NCBI GenBank assembly: GCA_038093515.1
Contig: JBBPSI010000310.1
Location: 1-25,407 of the forward strand
DNA length: 25,407 nucleotides
From: Butyriboletus loyo
Taxonomy: Eukaryota; Basidiomycota; Agaricomycetes; Boletales; Boletaceae
Direction of reading: 5' to 3'
Shown: in pieces, positions 1 to 9,780 of the stretch
Numbering within the stretch: the stretch's first letter is position 1
How the letters are laid out: every line of letters begins with the position of its first letter
The notes under the pieces: model-generated
Told to the model about the DNA's origin: nothing
The model's database searches: none
Seen by the model: only the letters and a program-made list of their open reading frames with translations
Program-made: the position numbers and the translations under genes

Positions 1-834
1 GTGTGGGCAATGGCAGTGACACTGTCATGAATTTAATATACATGAGGTAAGTCAATTAAGAAAGCAAAAAAGTAACCTTTCTGCTGGTCCATCTTTCTCC
101 TCTTCTGTGGTCTTCCTCTTGATTGCTTTGGAACAGGCACTAGATCGATGGTAAATCAATGAGAATGGTAAGAGATGGATTGGAAGGTTACTACTACTTG
201 CCTGTGATGTTACCCTCAGTGAGATCATCATCCAGAAACTTTCGCTTCAGAGTTGTAGAGGCTGCAGACAATGGCATGAACTGGATGATAGAAAACAAGA
301 CAAAACATAATTGCCACTTTTATCCCAGACATTGGCCCCATCATTATCATTCATTTCAGACCCTGGTAGGAAGTGGTGATCCAGGATGGTATCAAAGGAT
401 GATGCCTGACATGGAGTAGGAGTAGGTGGAGGTGGAGGTGGAGGTGGAGGTAGAGGTGGAGGAGCCTCATGAATGTGACCTTTCTCCATTTCTTGTGTGA
501 AGCAGTCCAGAAGTTTATCAAAGGACAATGTGATGAAGGAAGGGGATACCAGAGTTTGATATGACTTGGGAGGTTTGGGTTCTATGCCTGAGGTAGCCTT
601 GGAGCTCAGATAATCTATCCAGTCATTGAACAAATCCAAATTTCTTGTGAAGGATTGAGGAAAGGGAAAGGTAGATGGTGGAGATTTCTGGTAGGAGACA
701 TGGCCAGCCTGGTCTTCATTGCACAGCACTGCACAGGACTCAGAGGTTGATGACACCTTCAACAGAGGCAGCCAATGCAAGATATCATCTAATGATGGTG
801 TATCTGCCATGGCAAGGTTATTATTCACACACAT
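1..834 (-). CDS. Partial four-exon gene: polyproline plus AT-hook protein (3' end outside window)
   Basis: I do not recognise the family. Reading leftwards, the exons are 834-318, 261-214, 139-77 and 21-1. The introns are 56, 74 and 55 bp, all GT-AG, and every junction keeps phase 1, which strongly supports the model. The first ATG is at 834. A second ATG eight codons later (810) lies in a better context (G at -3 and +4) and may be the true start, giving MADTPSLDDILHWLPLL. The protein has a long hydrophilic N-terminal region and a run of about 15 prolines near residues 124-140. Exon 3 contains a basic segment, PKQSRGRPQKRRK, whose RGRP core is the classic AT-hook that binds the minor groove of AT-rich DNA. 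A nuclear or DNA-associated role is inferred from that motif alone. There are no premature stops, so this is the least damaged gene in the window. Confidence 0.6.
425..463. repeat. GGTGGA microsatellite inside the coding exon
   Basis: A run of GGTGGAGGT units (one unit with a single base change) encodes the polyproline tract of the minus-strand gene. The 3- and 6-bp periods allow length change without frameshift. Confidence 0.8.
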
Positions 835-1336
835 CAGCCTTCCAGCCTAGTCAGCTTTATAGAAACATTATGCTAGATATTCAGACCTGCACATAATAGG
901 ACTAGTGTATGCATGCATCTGCAAACATGCTTCACATGTTCAAGAAGATAAATATGGAAAGGTTGATTTCCACCAATATCATGGATGATTACATAATTAT
1001 ATATGCATTCATTCATTCAGAAATAGCCTCAGATCTTCAACAACATAAATACGGATGTAAATGGCTACATTTCTTATTCCACTCACACATCCCTCATGCC
1101 ATCCATCCAGATACCAACATCAGAGGAGTTTGCTGAATTGCCCACCAGCAAGAAATACATTGGTTCATATAAGCATCAGTTGGTGCTCATCCTTATCATG
1201 GTCCTCACTCACTCATTTATTTATTTATTCCTTTATATTGATGGTCATAGTTATCAATAAGAATACACAAGGCAATAATTAATTCATTAGTACTTATTGA
1301 ACAGTCCATGACTCATTACTTTATCTTTTTGAGCAG
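835..1336. other. Intergenic spacer, possible first exon of downstream pseudogene
   Basis: There is no clear gene here. A short open stretch starts at ATG 1096 (MPSIQIPTSEEFAELPTSKK) and runs about 28 codons before a possible GT donor. It could be a 5' exon of the zinc-binding pseudogene that follows, but I could not join the two with confidence. The rest is AT-rich and unremarkable. Confidence 0.3.
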
Positions 1337-2439
1337 ACTTGCATACATTATACAGAGGAGATATGTAAGTGAACTCCTTGTTAGTCCTGGAACTGCTGAC
1401 CTGCATGACAATGTCAGAGTGTTCATCAGAGGGTTTAATGAGGAACTATGGTAGGCCAGAATAAAGGACATCAGAGTAAAGATGAATCAAGCCAAGGTAT
1501 GATTCCATGAATATTCATGACCATTTAAGAGTGGTGGATTATGGTCACACAGGAAGCACCACTCACATGATTATGTTTTTCCATTCCAGTTTCCATTTGT
1601 ATTTGGCATTCAATGAGCTCATGCTGTCCACGGAGACAAACATCATAGATGCAGCATGCATTGAGTGTGAGCAGGCCACCTTTGGAATCAGAATAAATAA
1701 TAAGACTTATGTCCTCTTTTAAAAGTGGACGAGGCTATCAATTTCCTCAATGATTCTGCATCATATGGGGATGAAATAATTCCAGGTGCTCTATTCTGGC
1801 AGTGGACAATGAAGCCAATGTCTGAAAGGAAGAAGTGTTCTGGTAAATCCAAGAAGGCCAAGAAGGCTTGTTCATATGTCATTGTAGAGGTAAGTAGTTG
1901 TAATGTCCTGCATAGGCTGCTGCTGCTTCTGCTGCTGTGGATACTGCCAATACCACTTCTACTACTTATACATATTGACAGCACCCACCTATGACCTGCT
2001 GTCCTGTGTGTGAGAGGCCATACAATCCAGACCAGCATGTTCAGCAGCTCTGTATATGTTGCAAGAAGTGGCACCATATTACCTGTTTCAAAGAACCATG
2101 CCTTCCTTCATCTGGTAATGATGGCCTTCCTGTGATGGTTAAGGAGGTGACACTGCTTAAAGGAACTTGGCCTCATATGAAGATTTTTCTGATGATCCTA
2201 CACAAGGCTGTTCAGTGTAGGAGAAACAATGGAATAGTCAGAAATGGTCATCTTTCAGAGACTGCATGGCAGGCATATGAAAACATCAGAAGGTCCAACT
2301 GAGGCCCTACAGAGAAGGAATGAGCATGATGCCAAAGTTACTTGAGGAGTGGGAAGTATGTGGTATGTTTCAGAAAACACCCCCAACATATTACAACTGT
2401 CCGACATGTCACTCAGAAGGAGAATATGGCTTCTTTTAA
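1337..2439 (+). pseudogene. Degenerate cysteine-rich (PHD/zinc-ribbon-like) gene
   Basis: Several coding blocks follow one another on the plus strand. Block one (1337-1497) encodes SELLVSPGTADLHDNVRVF and ends in RIKDIRVKMNQAK; it is broken by TAG at 1452-1454, where Trp or Gln is expected. Block two (about 1590-1885) includes DAACIECEQATFGIRINN, shifts frame near 1710, and ends in a lysine-rich segment at a good donor (GTAAGT). After the intron, block three (from about 1982) holds TCCPVCERPYNPDQHVQQ followed by CICCKKWHHITCF, a Cys-X2-Cys / Cys-X2-Cys / His-His-X2-Cys arrangement like a PHD or zinc ribbon. A further frameshift near 2288 leads to YYNCPTCHSEGEYGFF and a TAA at 2437. The last Cys pair fits the same zinc-binding module. 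Zinc binding is inferred; the exact family is uncertain. With one stop and at least two frameshifts it is not functional as written. Confidence 0.5.
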
Positions 2440-2513
2440 ATAAATAAATTCTACCTTCCCCTTTCTTCATACAGGCCCTTCATGAGAAGGATGAATCCCA
2501 TGCATGTGTCATC

Positions 2514-2748
2514 TGTTACATTTACTTATTTCGCACTCTGCGCATTTCTAGAGTGTTTCCTTAGTCATGCTGTCAGCCACATTGTGGCGCATTATTTACT
2601 GTTGTTGTAGCGCTTCGCATGTAGCTCGGAGCTCACTGTCTTTGTCTCTCAGTTTCTGACAGTGAGCTCCAGGTATGTGGAGTTAGTTCTACTTGAATAT
2701 AAAGTTTTCTGACAGTGAGCTCCAGCTGAGAGATTCCAGCTGCTAACA
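2514..2748 (+). repeat. Family-1 5' LTR (235 bp)
   Basis: It begins TGTTAC and ends TAACA, the usual TG...CA inverted ends of an LTR. It matches the complete solo copy at 6674-6907 along its length. It is followed directly by the primer-binding site, which identifies it as a 5' LTR. Internally it carries the repeated motif TTCTGACAGTGAGCTCCAG and a long hairpin (described under the 6674 copy). Confidence 0.88.
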
Positions 2749-2768
2749 GGTTATGAGCCCTGCGCTCT
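2749..2768 (+). other. Primer-binding site complementary to initiator tRNA-Met anticodon arm
   Basis: GGTTATGAGCCCTGCGCTCT starts at the first base after the LTR. Its complement contains GCGCAGGGCTCATAACC, which matches the D-stem/anticodon region of fungal initiator tRNA-Met (CAT anticodon inside GGGCTCATAACC). A primer site that pairs with an internal tRNA region rather than the 3' CCA end is the half-tRNA arrangement known from Drosophila copia. The same site adjoins the minus-strand family-1 LTR at 18541. Confidence 0.8.
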
Positions 2769-2838
2769 AGTCGCATCACAATTGTTCGCACTACATCACC
2801 GAAAATACTTCAAAGTCCGCCTCCGTGCTCCGAAACCG

Positions 2839-3072
2839 TGTTAGCAGCTGGAATCTCTCAGCTGGAGCTCACTGTCAGAAACTATATATTCAAGTAGAAC
2901 TAACTTCACATACCTGGAGCTCACTGTCAGAAACTGAGAGACAAAGACAGTGAGCTCCAAGCTACATGCGAAGCGCTACAACAACAGTAAATAATGCGCC
3001 ACAATGTGGCTGACAGTATGACTAATGTAACACTCTAGAAATGCGCAGAGTGCGAAATAAGTAAATGTAACA
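2839..3072 (-). mobile_element. Inverted solo family-1 LTR in the leader of the family-1 element
   Basis: This is a 234-bp LTR in opposite orientation to the 5' LTR 90 bp away. It is flanked by identical 5-bp duplications, aaccg at 2834-2838 and 3073-3077, so it arrived as a separate insertion and was later reduced to one LTR. With the 5' LTR it forms a near-perfect inverted repeat of about 234 bp with a 90-bp loop. Confidence 0.88.
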
Positions 3073-3117
3073 AACCGCACTTCGTCGCTGCTATCCACCC
3101 CCATTCTATCCAAAACC

Positions 3118-5072
3118 ATGTCTGATCACGAACAACACTCCCATCGCATCCAACACCTCACTGGCCCTAACTACATTACCTGGAGCGAGAAGATGAAGGC
3201 ATTGTTCCGCTCCAAGGGACTCTGGAGACTTGTAGATGGAAAAGAGGTTCGACCTTCTACTTCTGGAGCAGACCAGACAGCCTGGGACATCAAGCAGGAC
3301 AGGGCAGCTGGGGAGCTTATGCTGAATATTGCGCCAGACCAACGAGTACACATCCGAGCGGACCAGGACGACCCCACTGCAGCCTGGGCAGCGCTGAAGA
3401 AGGTCTTTCTCCAGCAGAAGGCCAGCAGCAGATTTGTGGCCTACGACGAGTTCTTCAGCATCCGGAAACGCGCTGAGGAGTCCCTGCCTGGGCTTGCAGC
3501 GCGAGTCGAGGAGTCCATGCTCCGAATCCAGGATCTGCGCGGGTCGAGCTTCGACATGAAGACTCTGGATGCCGAGCTGACCTGCATGGCGATGATTCGG
3601 GCACTTGGGCCCGATTACAGCCATTTTGTGTCGTCATTGGCACTCCTCACTGACCTCGACAAAGACAAGGTCAAGGCCGCATTCCACACCGAGGAAATCA
3701 ATCGTCGCCCTCGCTCAGATGCCCCTGCAGCTCCCATTGACTCCGCACTTGCCACATCATCATCCACCTACGCTTGCCCACGAAATTCAACATGCTCGTT
3801 CTGTGACAAGCCAGGCCACTGCCAATGCAAGTGCTATTCGCTCCAACGAGCGAAAAAGTACTACAAGACAAACCACCACAAGGACAGGAAGGGTGAACAG
3901 TCTGCTTCGGTTGCCTCGGGAACTCAGGAGGTCGTCGAGCGGGCTGGAAATGCAAGTTTGCGCTCTACGGATCACTCTGATCCATTTTCGCCGCTCCAAC
4001 TCGATGCTGACCACGATTGGAATGCAGACTCGGGGGCCACATCTCATATGACACCCCATTGTCATTGGCTGCGCAACTATGCGCCAAAACGCGTCCCAAT
4101 CAAACTCGCAGACAACACCATCATCTATTCAGCCGGAATGGGGTCTGTGGTGTTCCATCCAGTGATAGACGGAAAGAGGTGCAGAGCGGTCGAGTTCTCC
4201 AATGTCCTACATGTCCCTCAGCTGAGGAACAACCTCATGGCTGTTTTATATCTCACTCGTCACTCCTCGTTCGTTGTCCATATCAATGCAACCCATTTGA
4301 CTTTCTCTCGCGCATCTGGACCACCACTATTCGTCGCCACCATCAACAGCAACAATGCCGCGTTTTTGGATGGTACAACAGAGTCTATGACCGAGTATGC
4401 ACAAGCTGCATCAACTGTTCCGCTCGACTCATCGCTCTGGCATCGTCGCTTTGCACACCACAACTCGGCAGACATCAAGGCGCTGATGGAGCGCGATTTG
4501 GTGACTGGGATGAAGCTGGACAGCAAGTCGGCACCTGATCCAATTTGTGAGCCATGCCTCACTGGCAAAATGCACGCAAATCCATTCCCCAGCTCTCAAT
4601 CTCGCATGTCTCGATCCCTTGAGCTCGTCCACTCGGATGTACACGCCATTCCCTACCCCACCTTCTCTGGCTACCGCTATTGGGTGACCTTCATCGACGA
4701 CTACTCAAGATATTGATGTGTCCTGCCCATTCGTGCCAAATCAGATGTTTTCGATGCATTTAAGCAATTTAAGGCATTTGCGGAGAACCAGACAGAGCAT
4801 CGCATCAAAACACTGCGAGACGACAAGGGAGGCGAGTATATGAGCAATACGATGCTCAAATTCACCCAGGAATGCGGTATCGAATGCCAACATACTGGCT
4901 GCACTCGTCCATGTGTGGAACAGCTGCCCCACTGCAGCGCTGGACAACTCTACTCTGTACAAACTATGGCATGGACGAAAACCAGATGTGTCTAACCTTC
5001 ATGTCTGGGGTTGCACCTCTTATGTGCACATCCAGAAGGATAAGCGCGATGCTCTGCGCCCGCACTACGAAA
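3118..5072 (+). pseudogene. copia-type Gag-protease-integrase polyprotein, inactivated
   Basis: The open frame runs 532 codons (3118-4716) from an ATG shared with the minus copy at 17955. Residues 1 to about 220 are a UBN2/gag-like region. A CCHC zinc knuckle follows (C226, C229, H234, C239). The aspartic protease site is DSGA at residue 304. The pre-integrase zinc module has LWHRRFAHHN (H442, H447) and C477-X2-C480. The integrase core begins with HSDV (D507) and FIDDYSRY. A TGA at 4714-4716 replaces the expected Trp. Coding then continues in frame through LRDDKGGEY, which carries the second catalytic Asp. Near 4897 an internal deletion removes the stretch that should hold the catalytic Glu and shifts frame. 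Homology resumes in another frame (LYKLWHGRKPDVSNLHVWG) to 5072. Reverse transcriptase is missing, so the element cannot be autonomous. Confidence 0.85.
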
Positions 5073-5539
5073 TGTTAGCAGCTGGAAACTCACAGCTGGA
5101 GCTCACTGTCAGAAACTATATATTTGAGTAGGACATGGTCATACAGGGGTTCCTGTGAGCTTGCACTAGGGCATGCAACATTTGATCTGCCTGACAAACT
5201 ACATCAACAGAAATGTCCATATGCGGTAGAGCACAGGATGTACTGGAGGGCGATTGTATTTCAGCAGAGAATCTCGATTGCATGTAGCATGAGATGTGAT
5301 CCATCATCAATATCGGTGAGCCAGCAGGTGCCTCTGTTAATGCGGATCTGGAATGCATGCTGGGAGGTGGAGAGGGATCGATTAGGCTTACGTCACTTTG
5401 GGCGCTTTGCATGTAGCTTGGAGTTCACTGTCTTTGTCTCCCAGTTTCTGACAGTGAGCTCCAGGTATGTTAAGTTAGTTCTACTTGAATATATAGTTTC
5501 TGACAGTGAGCTCCAGGTGTGAGTTTCCAGCTGTTAACA
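5073..5539. mobile_element. Rearranged family-1 LTR fragments flanking 270 bp of unknown DNA
   Basis: 5073-5131 is the last 59 bp of a family-1 LTR in minus orientation (TGTTAGCAGCTGG at its outer edge). 5402-5539 is the last 138 bp of a family-1 LTR in plus orientation, ending TAACA. Between them, 5132-5401 matches nothing else in the window and has no convincing reading frame. The outer 5-bp flanks (cgaaa and tgctg) differ, so this is not one clean insertion. It may be the remains of the element's 3' LTR joined to a second, inverted copy. Confidence 0.6.
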
Positions 5540-5558
5540 TGCTGAATACTGCAGCATC

Positions 5559-8500
5559 ATGCAGTATCTGGTCGCTCTCCTGCGAAAGGATGGATCCGCC
5601 TCTGGATTGATATGGTCGGTTCTAGAGTTTGTCGTCTCATTCACCATCAAGGATGACAAAGGAAGGCCTGCTCTGCCTGGCGATAGAGATCCCACTTTGC
5701 GAAAGCTATTGTGGCTGGACAAAATCAAATTCAACACCGCCTTCTCCAGTGCCCTCATGTTTGACATCATTGAGGGGAATTTGATTGTGATCAGGGCTCT
5801 TTGATGCAAGCACAACAAAGACACTATCAACAAAGTGGTCACTGCCCTCAAATCATGTCCTGCCAGTTGGAGAGTCAAAGGAATGTACGGATCTAACAAC
5901 ACGACCTCCTCGGACCACGGTGACAACAATGACAACAACAACAACAGTAAGATGCTCTCCGGTGTCATCCCTGAAATCTCGCAGGCAATTTCCGCAATCA
6001 CCAAGGTTGGTCTTATGAACATATCTCATTCCTTTGAATGCTCTGATCTCTGTATTCACAGATGTATGTATACAACACGTTCAAACATCACAAGAAGGAC
6101 ATCAACCTAGATACTGATGTCAACGAGGAAAGAATGAAGCTGGAGGACGTCCTCAACATTGAATTCCTCCATGACAGCAAGAGTGAAGATGTCATGATGC
6201 AGGACACAGATGCACAATCAGAAGGACCAACTCCAGCCCAAGCTCCTTGCCCTCCCCCTGCTGTCCAGAAGACCAAGTTTACCCATCTATTCTCTGCCTC
6301 TCAAATGGTGATGATACTTGCAAGTCTCGAACAGACAGTTGGCAACGTGCTTGCTCCAGGTTCGTATATCGACTTACATCCCATGTCAGTATTCTAACAC
6401 TCCTACAGAGACTTCTGCCCGTGCCTTCTCTTTCAACCTAGCTGCTGCCCTGCCAATCCTAACTGAAGATGTCCCCTCCCCTCCACATGCTTCAGCAATG
6501 CAGTCCACAATTGAAGACATTGAGATTGAGGATGCCCTTCCATCGAGTGCCATTACCAATGTCTTCTCATCACAGTGGGATATGAGAGATGTCTTGATAG
6601 AAGAACTAACCCAGCAAGTGGATGAAGAAATGCAGGATCAAGGTTTGTCTTCACCCACTATTTTGCCACATTTTGTTACATTTACTTATTTCGCACTCTG
6701 CACATTTCTAGAGTGTTACCTTAGTCATACTGTCAGCCACATTGTGGCGCATTATTTACTGTTGTTGTAGCGCTTCGCATGTAGCTTGGAGCTCACTGTC
6801 TTTGTCTCCCAGTTTCTGACAGTGAGCTCCAGGTATGTGAAGCTAGCTTTACTCGAATATATAGTTTCTGACAGTGAGCTCCAGCTGAGAGATTCCAGCT
6901 GTTAACACATTTCAGCACAACATCGCATTGCAGTACATTCTTGGTCCATCTCTGTACCTCCACTTCCATTTATGCCGCATCTCGACATATCATTGCATTG
7001 CAGTACATTCTTTGTCTATATGTACCCCCATCAGATCACAACACTTGTCCCTCAAGACATGGATGAAGTCCAAAACACCATTGCTGTATAAGAAGGACGA
7101 CTTCCCCCACCTGCTTGCTGCCTTGTCACCTGCAAGGAACAGCAATGACACGCTCCCATTCTCTCTCAGGTCCCCTCCTGGAGATAGGCGACCTATCTCT
7201 TTCTTTGTGGACAAGGTGATTGATGGCACTTTCAAACAGCACTCTGCCCTGTTCATTCAGAATGGCATGTTCCAACACATCATGCATGCTGCCATACAGG
7301 TCCTGCAAACACTCTTCTTCCAAAAATCTTACTTCACGTTCTCTGGAAAGGTGTCTGAAACCGAGATCTTCAAGTCAGTCCTGCACCAGGTCATGTTCAA
7401 GATGAAGATCAACAACATCCCATGGAACAACCAATCCACTGCTGATCTGGAACATCGACTGCAAGGCTGCCCCACTGTGACAATCATACATACTGTCTGG
7501 CTCCCACTCAGTGTGTCAGAACCACCACAGCGAGCTAACCCATCTACCACCACGCTTATCCCTAATCAAGTGCATCAAGAGGAGGTGCTGGTTTCCTGTG
7601 AGCACATCGCCCTCAATGACCCACTTGCCTCCTGGTCTGTATCACGACATTGCATCACCAACTACTGAAAGATACTACACAAATGCAGCCTACCCACAGA
7701 GTGGTCCCTTATACAGGCATCCATCCAGAAGAAGGACACATTCAGTCTGCAGGTATACCAATGGGTACAGAGCAACTATGACCCATTGACACACCCATTG
7801 CATGCACTTGCAATGTTCATTGCACTCATCTTTGCAGGGATAATCCCACACATGTTTCCTCCAAGAACTCTGGGCATGACCAGAGGGACATCCATGAAAG
7901 ACCTGGCCAACCACATCACCCACCTTCCATGGGAGGACAGGCCAGAGAAGAAGGGCACGTCTCTGACACCACCCTTCATTATGATGATCTTCACATTTAT
8001 TATCTCAGTGATGGATAAGAGGTCACCAATGTCTCATGCCCTCACTGACGTCCACTCCGGAAAGGCAACTACCCAACAGAAGAATGACATTAAAATGTTC
8101 TTCGACAAGCACAGTGAGTCCCACACAACATAGGGACTGACGCACCCTCTGACCTGTCCCTGTTCCACAGCCTCTAAGGGGATCTCTCTGACCAACGTGC
8201 TTGTGCACTTCAGGCTCACCAACTCCACCACGCAGAAGGTTTGCAAAGGGGCCAGATGGAATCTCGACATGAACCCTATCATGTCGATGGAGCTATCAAT
8301 CAAGTGGAACAGCATCAGAAGATGTTTGCTTGATCATGACAGCTACGGGTCCTATGACATGGTCGTGACCCTGACTGGAGAACACACAGCCAAGGGTCTC
8401 CTGCAGAAAGGGTGGGTCCAGACACATGGGTTCATGGACAGCAACCCATTCTCCAATGTGTTCAATGTGAACACACTAGGGAAGTGGTGCCAGGAAGACA

Positions 8501-8595
8501 TTGACAGCAAACCCACCTTAAGCAACGACCTCATTATTATTCCATATGACAGAGAACCCAGTCCGTCATCTAGAACATGCTGTAGAATTGAGTAG
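5559..8595 (+). pseudogene. Unrecognised five-exon gene, about 837 codons, two in-frame TGA codons
   Basis: The exons are 5559-6005, 6062-6359, 6409-6642, 7004-8113 and 8171-8595. The introns at 6006-6061, 6360-6408 and 8114-8170 are 56, 49 and 57 bp; the intron at 6643-7003 is 361 bp because it contains a solo LTR. All junction phases agree (0, 1, 1, 1) and the frame stays open to TAG at 8593-8595, except for TGA at 5802-5804 and 7666-7668. Both read well as former Arg CGA. I recognise no domain. Exon 1 has an Asp/Asn-rich stretch (DHGDNNDNNNNS); exons 2-3 are acidic and proline-rich; exon 4 has two hydrophobic segments (HALAMFIALIFAGIIPHMF and PPFIMMIFTFIISVMD) that could be buried helices or membrane spans. 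The N-terminus may be lost: the frame is open upstream until the LTR fragment ending at 5539. It could be a decayed host gene or an accessory gene of an unknown element. Confidence 0.6.
6674..6907 (+). mobile_element. Solo family-1 LTR inside an intron
   Basis: This complete 234-bp LTR (TGTTAC...TTAACA) is flanked by the 5-bp duplication cattt (6669-6673 and 6908-6912). It lies within the intron 6643-7003 of the 837-codon gene, in the sense direction. Inside it, GGAGCTCACTGTC (6788-6800) and GACAGTGAGCTCC (6818-6830) form a perfect 13-bp stem with a 17-nt loop; a second copy of the right arm lies about 54 bp further on. Confidence 0.9.
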
Positions 8596-9031
8596 TCATT
8601 ATGTACATACCCATGTGCATTTGTACATGTACCCAACACATATGTCTACACTCCCAGAAGCATCAATATGCACATCCGATATGACCAACCTCACCACATG
8701 TTGATGCATTGTTGATATGTGGTGCAATTGAAATATCTGCACGATGACAATTTGCAATAGCATTTGATGTAATTGAGCTGCATATCAACACAGTGTCCAA
8801 ATGAGGCATACTCTGATCAAATGTCGCCACCTATAGTCGCCACATCAACTTATGCCACATATCAACACAGTGTATAAATGCAGTGCAACTCAATCAAATG
8901 TTGCCACATTTCACTGCCATGTTAATATGTGGCACAACTCAAATGGTTTAACAGTAACAGTAGACAGATATGTTTGAGTTACCCACATTTAGACAGTGTG
9001 TCAATATGCAGCATAAGTTGACATGGTGACT
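8596..9031. repeat. Palindromic repeat array, left part
   Basis: No gene is seen. From about 8680 the DNA is built of degenerate units around the motif CCACATATCAACACAGTGT followed by AAATGCAG, present in both orientations. The block 8860-9015 has inverted ends of roughly 46 bp (about 155 bp overall) and looks like a small palindromic, MITE-like unit. The sequence 8940-9010 is nearly the reverse complement of 9570-9640. Confidence 0.6.
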
Positions 9032-9036
9032 ATAGG

Positions 9037-9461
9037 TGTTATGCTTGGCGCTAACAACGAGAACTCAGAGGTGGCACTCTGGAGTAGCTGCAGGACTCTG
9101 GAGATGATTCTCGGATGGGTCTCAGACTATGTCTTAGTGCTCACACTAAGAGTCTGGAAGAGAACTAATTGCTAGCAGGTGACTGTGTAGAACTAGATAA
9201 GTTACAAGGGTATGGGATCTGAGTTTATATACTGTAAGGGTCTGCGCACAGACCATGGCCCAATCGGGTTGCATGAGTTGTAGGGACAAATGAGGAAAGA
9301 GTACTCTAGAATGTTCTGGAATAAGAAAGAAACAGCGTCCATGTGCAGGAGATGATGACTAAGCTGAATGGTTGCACCGTTCAAAGAACAACAGATGAAA
9401 CCTAGGTGAAAATGGTAGTCCAAATGGTAGTGGAGAGAAAAGGTAGTCCACTACCATAACA
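9037..9461 (-). mobile_element. Solo family-2 LTR (425 bp)
   Basis: Its plus-strand ends are TGTTATGC and CATAACA, flanked by the 5-bp duplication atagg (9032-9036 and 9462-9466). It matches 22076-22504 and 23579-24004 over the whole length. Minus orientation is chosen because the third copy has a polypurine tract beside it on that strand and because the TATA box reads that way. It splits the palindromic repeat array. Confidence 0.88.
9224..9254 (-). promoter_or_regulatory. LTR core promoter: GGTCTGTGCGC box and TATA box
   Basis: On the minus strand GGTCTGTGCGCAGACC starts at 9254, and TATATAAA starts at 9231, exactly 23 bp further on. The box is a 6-bp inverted repeat (GGTCTG/CAGACC) around TGCG. 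The same layout occurs in three other LTRs here. Confidence 0.6.
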
Positions 9462-9466
9462 ATAGG

Positions 9467-9780
9467 CAGTGATGTTTGATTGGAGTATGCCACATTTGGA
9501 CACTATGTTGATATGTGGCTCAATTACATCAAATGCTATTGCATATCATTATTGTGCAGACATTTCAATTGTGCCGCATATTGATGCACTGTCTAAATGC
9601 AGGTAACTCAAACATCTTCGTCTACTATTACCGTTAAACCATTTGAGTTGTGCCACATATCAACATGGCAACAAAATGCAGTGACATTTGATTGAGTTGC
9701 ACTGCATTTAGACAGTGCATTGATATGAGGCTCAACTAAATCAAACGTTAACACAGAAATTATATGCGGTGACATTGATT
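9467..9780. repeat. Palindromic repeat array, right part
   Basis: This continues the same repeat family on the other side of the LTR, largely as the reverse complement of 8700-9015. The sub-blocks pair as a permuted inverted duplication rather than one simple palindrome. No gene is seen. Confidence 0.6.

Larger units (their letters stand above)
2514..5072 (+). mobile_element. Family-1 copia-type LTR retrotransposon, 5' part, truncated
   Basis: The element contains, in order, a 5' LTR (2514-2748), a primer-binding site, a short leader interrupted by an inverted LTR of its own family, and a Gag-protease-integrase reading frame from 3118. Gag, protease and integrase in one frame, with integrase ahead of where reverse transcriptase would be, is Ty1/copia order. 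Reverse transcriptase and RNase H are absent: the coding homology stops at 5072, where an LTR fragment begins. No 5-bp target duplication links position 2513 (tcatc) with the right-hand boundary (tgctg after 5539), so the right end has been rearranged. Confidence 0.85.

Noticed and set aside
2514..3072. The inverted LTR pair as the ends of a foldback DNA transposon
   Set aside because: The right LTR has its own 5-bp duplication and the left one is followed by a primer-binding site, so they are LTRs from separate events.
3106..4568. Antisense frames of 62-172 codons opposite the copia polyprotein
   Set aside because: The plus-strand frame has zinc-knuckle, protease and integrase motifs; the antisense frames are shadows.
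5802..7668. TGA read as a sense codon (recoding or selenocysteine)
   Set aside because: Direct CGA-to-TGA pairs between the two gag copies show the stops come from mutation, and genes here also end at TGA, TAG and TAA.
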